Below, piece by piece: positions 57,121 to 64,000 of a stretch of 64,000 nt of DNA. Location of the stretch: NCBI GenBank assembly GCA_037893245.1, contig JBAIAA010000509.1:248001-312000 (forward strand), in the 5' to 3' direction. Both the position numbers and the translations under genes were made by a program. Each line of letters begins with the position of its first letter. Position 1 is the stretch's first letter. This DNA comes from Crossaster papposus (lineage: Eukaryota; Echinodermata; Asteroidea; Velatida; Solasteridae). The notes under the pieces were generated by a model, which searched no databases, was not told the origin of the DNA, and was given only the letters and a program-made list of their open reading frames with translations.

Positions 57121-57689
57121 ACTGGTATCGAAATATCCGCCTTGGACTGAATGTTCATTATTGAAACAATGATTGACCAGTTTGCTGAGATAAAAGAAAT
57201 ATAGAATGTTGGAATATTCAAAAACAAATCTCCACTGTGAGTTAGAGTTTGGAGTTGAAGTTTTCTTTATTAGTTTAACCGTCAATTTTAACATTCTTAA
57301 AGGTAAGGGTTCGTCTCAAATCGGAATTGATGAGCAAATGCCCGTAATCGGTTGACGTCACATTTCGCTTTCTTAAGCAATAATGTGGTAGAGACTCATC
57401 CCTACTATAATTACAGTATATTTTAGCAACTAGTCTCCCAACTGTCGAACTATAGCCAGTCCTATACAAACATCATTCTCCCACTGAATTAAGTTAACAT
57501 GATTAGTTATTTAAAACAAATACAAATTGATTGGAAGGTAAGTATCATTTGTAAGTGTACGTGGCTTTCACAACTTAATTCGCTCTGCATGCTGCATCAT
57601 GCGCACATGTCATTTGGTCAGGGGGCACCCAACCCATTCTTGCCTCCTGGCACCCTGGACCAAAGTTACGCCACTGATGCGATTCGGTG

Positions 57690-58313
57690 GTTCACCAAGC
57701 CTACTTCACTAGAAACAGCGAAGGTGACGTTGCAATTTCTCCCTCGTTGTCTGTCGACGACTCCCCTTGCGGCGATCCCTCGCGGAGCTCTACCCTGGGA
57801 GCGTCAAGTCCAGACGTTATAACCGGTCTCGTCAATGGAGACTATAGATGCGCCAGAACACCATGCTGCAGGAACCACTTACCATACTGGACGCGTTGAT
57901 CAAGAACTTCAGAGGAATTTCTTGCATCAGGGATGTCCTCCACTAGTTTCAGTGTAATCATCATCCCATCCAAGGCCCTGGCTATGGTGGCAGTAGAAAC
58001 CTCGGGCTTCGCTGGCAGATGCTCACTCAAACTAGCCATCATTTGTTGAGATGAGATTAGCGTCAAGGATGCCTGGCAGATGGTTTCGCATGTCATCATC
58101 CATCTTGCTGTGGGTTGCTCCTCCTCTTGTCAGCGTCTCTCGCCTTCCAGTCCTCAAATATGTTGCAACAATTGATATTGCTGTGGACTTGTTGATGTTC
58201 AAATTGACCGCAAGCTCAAGGTAGTCTTGCTCGGGATCGTTTCCCTCGAAGGCCTTAATCAACCTTTCTCGATGAACCTGGGACACTCTTGCGTAGCAAC
58301 CACGAGCTGCCAT
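57690..58313 (-). pseudogene. IS630/Tc1-mariner-like transposase, N-terminal two thirds (copy 2)
   Basis: An intact start reads MAARGCYARVSQVHRERLIK, then LAVNLNINKSTAISIVATYL (helix-turn-helix) and LRTGRRETLTRGGATHSKMD for 93 codons. A second frame continues with TIARALDGMMITLKLVEDIP and LQHGVLAHL, just before the first catalytic Asp. The C-terminus is missing. Confidence 0.8.
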
Positions 58314-58610
58314 TTATAGAAATATGCGTGTAAAACTGTAGCGAAAGCTCGTCTTCGAAGTACATCGGCAAAGTGACTCAAGTGCCAATAATTGAACCGT
58401 ATTTATGCCTTTAACATTCGAAAGGAAACAAAAGTTTAACAGAGCGTTTTTTAGATTGCACAAATTACATAAATGCCTGCCCAAAAATGAATTTGAATGA
58501 CCAAACACACGTCTTGAAAACGCTCCTGCGAATTTGAATGCTGCTTTGTTGAATTGTTAAATTCAATGATTATTTTGTTAAATCGAATGACGCAACAGTA
58601 CATTTGACTA

Positions 58611-59680
58611 TACTCTAACAAAATCTGGGCAAAATTTCCTGGTGAACCATATATTAACATTATACTAGTTATTTATAAACATATCAACATGATACTGGTT
58701 ATGATCAAACCATGTGTATTATCATCCTGGTTACCTAAACATACATCTGGTGAAATCCTGTGACGTTTTTAAACTGACCAATCAGAATTCACGAAAGTTG
58801 TGTTCACAAAAGTCATGTTATTAAAGTTGTGGCGTTTTGTCTAAAAATGCACTTTCTTGACCGAAATATGTAATTATTCTAACGAATCAATGATAACATT
58901 TTGATTTTTGCAAACATAAGTAAAACAACATTGTATATGAAATTTCAACACGAATTATTAGTGGTGAAACCGTGACTTCTTTGTTGCGGGAATAAGCGTA
59001 ATATAAATTTAAACCGCGACACGTTATTGATATGTAGAGTAGTAAGTTGTAGTCATTGATGTATAGTATACGTTATAGTAAGCCTCGCAGCTTGGAGATT
59101 ATGGCTGTCCTCGTTGTTTTTGACCCTTCAGGTCTTTTTGGTAGGAGCATTTTGCTCCGTTTGTTTTGACCTTTAAGGTCTTTTTTTTTGTAATTGTTGT
59201 ATTGTTCGGTCCGTGTGTTGATGGTACATATTCTCGTTTGTTTTCTTTTTCTGTCAGACAGTTAGGGTCGTACCCTTCCATGGTAACGCGTGGGTAGCGT
59301 GGCTACACTGGCTGCATGTCTTGTTCTTGTTTGGTGTATGTTTCGTATTTATAGCTGGTTAAAAGGGCAGGGGGCGCTCGTAGCCTCACGTACTTTTGTG
59401 TAGTGTGACTATCCTGCCCTTGGGGTATTCCTTAGGAAGATCCATTCTACTGAATTTAAAGTGGAAGTGATTAAAGTTGTTTGTGGTAGGAATGTGGTAG
59501 AAAATAACCAGGAAAGTTTACCAGTGTGTCCTGGTATTTTTTACCAGGATACTGGTTGACGTACATTCACCAGGAAATCCTGGTGAAATTAACCAGGACA
59601 GAGTGGGTGGTATACGGACCAAGAATCTGGTAAAATTTCAACCAGACTCTGGTGAAATTTAACCAGATTTGTTTAGAGTG
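58611..59680. mobile_element. Nested element with ACTCTAAACAAATCTGG ends
   Basis: 1070 bp flanked by TA (58609-58610, 59681-59682). Ends TACTCTAACAAAATCTGG and complement of CACTCTAAACAAATCTGG. Inner CCAGGAAATCCTGGTGAA blocks repeat in both directions. No coding sequence recognised. Confidence 0.85.
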
Positions 59681-60384
59681 TAGTCATAAAACGAAATCGA
59701 ATGACTATTTTCAGCAGCATTCGATTTCGCGCAAAAACGAATGGCGCAGGGGTTAAATTGGCTGCTCTTTTGCCGAAATTGACCGGAAAAACCCGTTCAA
59801 ATTCGTTTTAAATCGAATTTTCTCTTGTAAGGATCAATTGAACATCATAAAGAAAACTTTAATCTCACAAATCATGGCCATTTTGTGAAGTTGGGTCACA
59901 CAAGGTTTGATATTTTGAAAATGTCTTCACATTCAAATTAATTTATATACCCATAACAAATTCTGTGTGTTTTGAGAAACACTAATTCATAACACAAATT
60001 GTAGAAATCAAATGTCTTTTCTTCATACACGATAATGATAAATTGTCGTACCATAACATGGACACCAAATTTGTTGGTGTCCTGTTACATGAAAAATCAG
60101 TACCTTACTTTTGACATATCTTAAAACAAATCTTTAACATTTTCAAAAACAATTATGTGTACTTACAGACAGCAATATTGAACAAAATTAATGTCAGATT
60201 TTCCCATTGAAACTTGGTGATATGGCACAAAGTAAAATGGACAGCGGTGTCCGTGTTACACGTGAACTCTACAAATATTCTTATTTTTGGCCTCATATTC
60301 ACTGAAGAGGTCTGATTTTCATATCATTTCATTATTTATATATATATAATATATTTATATATATTTATAATGTTATAAATATAT

Positions 60385-60892
60385 ATGGGCATAATCGCGC
60401 TTGGGTCGACCATTTTCCGTAATTTTAACGACATTAGGATGACCACCGTCGTTAGGGTGACCGTTTCGAGGTCGTCCGAGCGCCCAACTACTGGAAAAAA
60501 CAACATTTTTAAACATTTCATTGAATATGTCGATAGAGTGGGGTACATAATTTTTTCGAGGTTATATAATAATATATTCTCGAAAAACAAGCATTAGCGC
60601 GACCACTCCATAGAGACGCGCGCAAAAGTTTACGTTTTTTATTGTAACCTCCGTTTTTACCTGGAGCTTTTGCCACGAAATTTCATATTGATAGCATTAT
60701 GTACCCCACTCTATCGACATAGACAATAAAATGTAAAAAAATGTTTCTTTTTCCAGTAGTTGGGCGTTCGGACGACCTCGAAACGGTCACCCTAACGACG
60801 GTGGTCATCCTAATGTCGTTAAAATTACGAAAAATGGTCGACCCATGGAGGTTATTCCTCTATGGTCGACCCAAGCGCGATTATGCCCATAT
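60385..60892. mobile_element. Foldback with about 165-bp arms
   Basis: ATATGGGCATAATCGCGCTT GGG at the left pairs with the right end; arms include GACCACCGTCGTTAGGGTGA and end at GTCGATAGAGTGGGGTACAT. Confidence 0.92.
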
Positions 60893-61416
60893 CCTTGTCT
60901 AGTAAATGAAATACAGACATTTTTCACGCAAAGTATGCTCGAAAATATGTTTTCTGGTTTCACGTGTAACAGGGCACCATTTTGTTGTCATGTTACATGT
61001 GAACAAAAATGTATATCTGTTATTATTTTGAAAGCTGTCTTAAAAAATTCAAGAGTTTCACACATTAATAATACCTATACTTTATAGGCTTATGAAATTA
61101 TTAACAATTATACTAATAAATACAAGCAGAGAGAGTATAAAGGCAATTTCATTGTTACTGGTTTCACGTGTAACAAGGACACCAAATTTGGGCCATGCCA
61201 CACACAAACTTGACAACATAAATTATCGCCATTGAGTGTGAATAAATAACCCAACGAATCCTTTATTGGACTTGCGAAACTACTAATTTCCAAGTGCCTG
61301 AAGAACTTATCCACATCAGGTAAAACTGAGAGAGGAAGAAAAACATATTTTGTAGGGTTTAAAATTGCTTTTTTTTGGAAAAAGTCACACTTTATACTAA
61401 TGATGTAGAGCCTTAA

Positions 61417-61726
61417 AGGTAGGATACACCATTTGCAGATATCGAAAATATTTACTTCCGAATTATTAAGAAAAATCTTACTCATTTGAAAGTAAATAAT
61501 GATTCTAGGCATCCAGCAAAATGATTGCGCTAGCGAAAAAACAAAGATAACATAAGAATAACTGCTCGACGCCGGTTGAAATCCAACGCTTTTTTCGTGC
61601 TTTTTTCGGCATCCATGATTGTAAAACTTTAGACAGGTCAGTTAAACGATATTTACTATAAAATACAACCCCCCAAATCTCCTCATTCATGATAATTCAA
61701 GCAATTACCAATGGTGTATACTACCT
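61417..61726. mobile_element. TTAA-AGGTAGGATA MITE, copy 4
   Basis: 310 bp between TTAA duplications. The central GC palindrome is missing, probably by deletion. Confidence 0.9.
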
Positions 61727-61729
61727 TTA

Positions 61730-62490
61730 AGCACTTATTCTTTGGATATTGTTATGTTGTCGATAACTTACCGCCATGACCGATGCACGTACAATATAGT
61801 CCCTCCCCTCTTCGCGATTGTCAAGCATTCTCAGGTATTGGACAATTGGTCACTGATTATACACATCAGTGGGAGGTCATTGAAATTTAGACGCCCGAAA
61901 ATAGGTTGGAGGGTACGTGTCGGTTGTCGGAACGCAATGCCTATCCGACACTGAAGGGAATTGCTAGCAATTCAGGGAGACTATAGCTGCTCTTTTGAGA
62001 TGTAAAATGACCCAGGTTGACATTAATTGATCTCTAGGAGAAGGGTTAGTAGAGCTCCCCTCTAATCCCACCCGCGGCTCCAGCATGGTTGACGGTATTG
62101 AAATGACGTGAGCTGGCACCGGTTTCTAGCAAAGCAGCAGATAGAGGGCGCGCTACATGTTCCTCATCGTTCGTTCGTTTAGCTTACACGTGAACGAGAC
62201 CGTTCGAGTAGCCATCACGTGATCCTCGTGTCAGCCTAAGTCGATCATGCCTTGGTCATGCCATACCACCACAGCCCTAGCCTATACACACGCGGGTCTC
62301 TGGTGGATGCCCGGGTGATTATGCCAAGTGAGTATAATGGACAGATTTATGGCACACCATTTAATTATTATTAACAGTTTAGATTGATAATATTTTCGAT
62401 AATTCGGAGCACATCTCCCAGATTTTAGCAATTTGTTGATCTGGTAAGAGTGTTAACCCTGAATTTACAAACAAAACTTATTAGTAACGT
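61730..62490. other. No gene recognised
   Basis: Moderate GC, no motif-bearing frame and no clear repeat structure by eye. Confidence 0.35.
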
Positions 62491-62497
62491 TAACCTT

Positions 62498-63182
62498 TAC
62501 CTTTACCTAGGCTTCGTCCATCCACTGCAGGATGTAGCCCTCTGTCAAACCTTTCCAGGTTGTTCTTTCTTTGCTGTCCTTGTTTCATGGACCATTATTA
62601 ACGCTTTACCTTTAGCTAGTCGTCGTGCATCTACTGCAGGATGCACCCCTTCTGTCAGACCTCTCCAGGTTGTTCTTTTCTTTGCTGTCTTTGTTTAATG
62701 GACACCATTAACTACTTTTACCTTTACCTTTACCTAGTCGTTGTGCATCTACTGCAGGATGCACCTCTTCTGTCAGACCTCTCCAGGTTGTTCTTTTCTT
62801 TGCTGTCTTTGTTTAATGGACACCATTAACTACTTTTACCTTTACCTTTACCTAGTCGTTGTGCATCTACTGCAGGATGCACCCCTTCTGTCAGACCTCT
62901 CCAGGTTGTTCTTTTCTTTGCTGTCTTTGTTTAATGGACATCATTAACTACTTTTACCTTTACCTTTACGTAGTCGTTGTGCATCCACTGCAGGATGCAG
63001 CCCTCTGTCAGACCTCTCCAGATTGTTTTTCCTTGCTTTCCTTGTTTAATGGACATTATTAAAGTTTACCTTTACCTTAAGTTTACCTAGTCGTCGTTCA
63101 TCCACTGCAGGATGTAGTCCTCTGTCAGACCTCTTCAGGTTGTTCTTTTCTTTGCTGTCCTTGTTTAATGGACCATTATTAA
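62498..63182 (+). repeat. 118-bp tandem array, six units
   Basis: The CTGCAGGATG marker falls at 62525, 62634, 62752, 62870, 62988 and 63105 (spacings 109, 118, 118, 118, 117). Each unit has CTTTACCTTTACCTAGTCGT and TTTAATGGAC. A seventh, partial unit follows the inserted MITE at 63671-63700. Confidence 0.95.
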
Positions 63183-63667
63183 GGCCAAAAAACAAAAACA
63201 AACATGTTTAGCGTCATGCCTTTTTTTTAAAGGAAGGAGGAGGCCCTTTCTTTTTTCTTTTTTTTCTTTTTCAAAATGGCCGCCCAACACATCTTAATTC
63301 GAGTCATGTAGTGAAAATGTCACACCCTATCTTCCAATTTAAAATTAAAACATGGTTTACCCACGATTAAAAATCAAAATTCATGCGGGTCGATCATGTA
63401 TGTACCGTACACGACTACACGTCACACCCTATAGCCTTCCTATTAGAAAAATATATATTTCCAGAGCGTGTACACAGTGATGCTAAAGTCTAAACTACGA
63501 TCTTAAAATGTTATTATCTTAAATTTGTTTTTGTTTTTGTTGTTTGTTTTTTTCCAAAAATGGTCAAATTTATCAGTTTTTTCAAAAAGAAAAAAAAAGA
63601 AAAAAGGAGGCGGCTCCCAAAAAGGAAGCGGGCGGTGACGCTAAACATGTTTTTTTTTTATTTGGCC
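63183..63667 (-). mobile_element. GGCCAAA MITE with TAA target duplication, copy B (reverse)
   Basis: 485 bp between TAA repeats, the reverse orientation of copy A, inserted into the 118-bp tandem array. Confidence 0.9.
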
Positions 63668-63740
63668 TAACATTTACCTTTACCTAGGCGTCGTTCATCC
63701 ACGCTGGTTACCACCACGCATGGTGGGGAACAGGTAACTC

Positions 63741-63812
63741 CGCTACCACCACCACCCCTCCCCACCCCACTCTCGCTACCACCACCACCCCTCCCCACCC
63801 CACTCTCGCTTT
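63741..63812. repeat. Duplicated CCACCCCTCCCCACCCCACT block
   Basis: Two copies of a roughly 31-bp C-rich unit ending CTCTCGCT. The minus strand is G-rich and could form quadruplexes. Confidence 0.85.
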
Positions 63813-64000
63813 TATAATGTCCACGGCTGGGGCACTTGGTCATCACCTTCACACCCCCCCCCCCGCATTCGCCGATACATAATAACGCCATCGCGAGAAC
63901 AACCGTGCAGGTTGAGCAAAATGTTGTCTTGCCGTGAACGGTGCAGCGCCCCTCTTGCAAAAATCATGTCAAACTTGACGTCAATGGCGCTGGATATGTT

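Larger units (their letters stand above)
57690..59795 (-). mobile_element. IS630/Tc1-mariner-like transposon, copy 2 (reverse, 3'-truncated, interrupted)
   Basis: The 5' end (59795-59683) and the body (58610-57690) match copy 1 in order, with a 1070-bp element inserted between them. Similarity stops near 57690 within the transposase. Confidence 0.85.

Noticed and set aside
60330-60385. TATATA-rich stretch as a promoter or origin
   Set aside because: It is simple AT repeat beside a foldback, with no nearby gene.
62641-63062. Repeated Cys-rich frames (MCIYCRMH...)
   Set aside because: They are shadows of the 118-bp tandem repeat; the unit length is not a multiple of three.

Overview
The window is animal nuclear DNA: split genes with GT-AG introns, no operons, and a very high density of DNA-transposon relics, foldback elements and minisatellites. 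The two recognisable genes, the repeat types and the ACATGTAC-rich microsatellites suggest a marine invertebrate, probably a deuterostome such as an echinoderm. That placement is inference.

Left quarter (1-24 kb): two conserved genes stand head to head. On the minus strand, nine spliced exons from 16254 down to 935 encode a PX-MIT protein of the sorting nexin 15 / RPS6KC1 family. On the plus strand, five exons from 16613 to 23643 encode a complete 184-residue ARL2 small GTPase. The start codons are 358 bases apart, so the two probably share a bidirectional promoter. ARL2 and SNX15 are also neighbours in the human genome, in tandem rather than divergent, so this looks like old microsynteny with one gene flipped. 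PX-MIT proteins work on PI3P-rich endosomes; ARL2 works in tubulin folding and lipidated-cargo release. No joint function is shown. The introns hold MITEs, a THAP-domain relic, a 2.6-kb 12-bp minisatellite with higher-order structure, a 19-bp minisatellite and an AGGTCA-rich repeat.

Middle (24-49 kb): mostly repeats. There is a large foldback with a nested hAT-type MITE, a decayed PIF/Harbinger element (MADF/Myb-type partner exon and HARBI1-like pseudogene), a RecQ-like helicase fragment, and a convincing small two-exon gene on the minus strand (119 residues, 39457-40192, function unrecognised). Two or three further single-exon or two-exon candidates are weak.

Right (49-64 kb): nested mobile DNA. 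It holds interleaved foldbacks rich in ACGC/GCGT, two inverted copies of an IS630/Tc1-mariner-like transposon (one split by a 1.07-kb nested element), several MITEs with clear target-site duplications, and a 118-bp tandem array broken by a MITE. I see no conserved host gene here.

The long open frames of about 900 codons at 9.5-12.2 kb come from the 12-bp period of the minisatellite and are not treated as genes.
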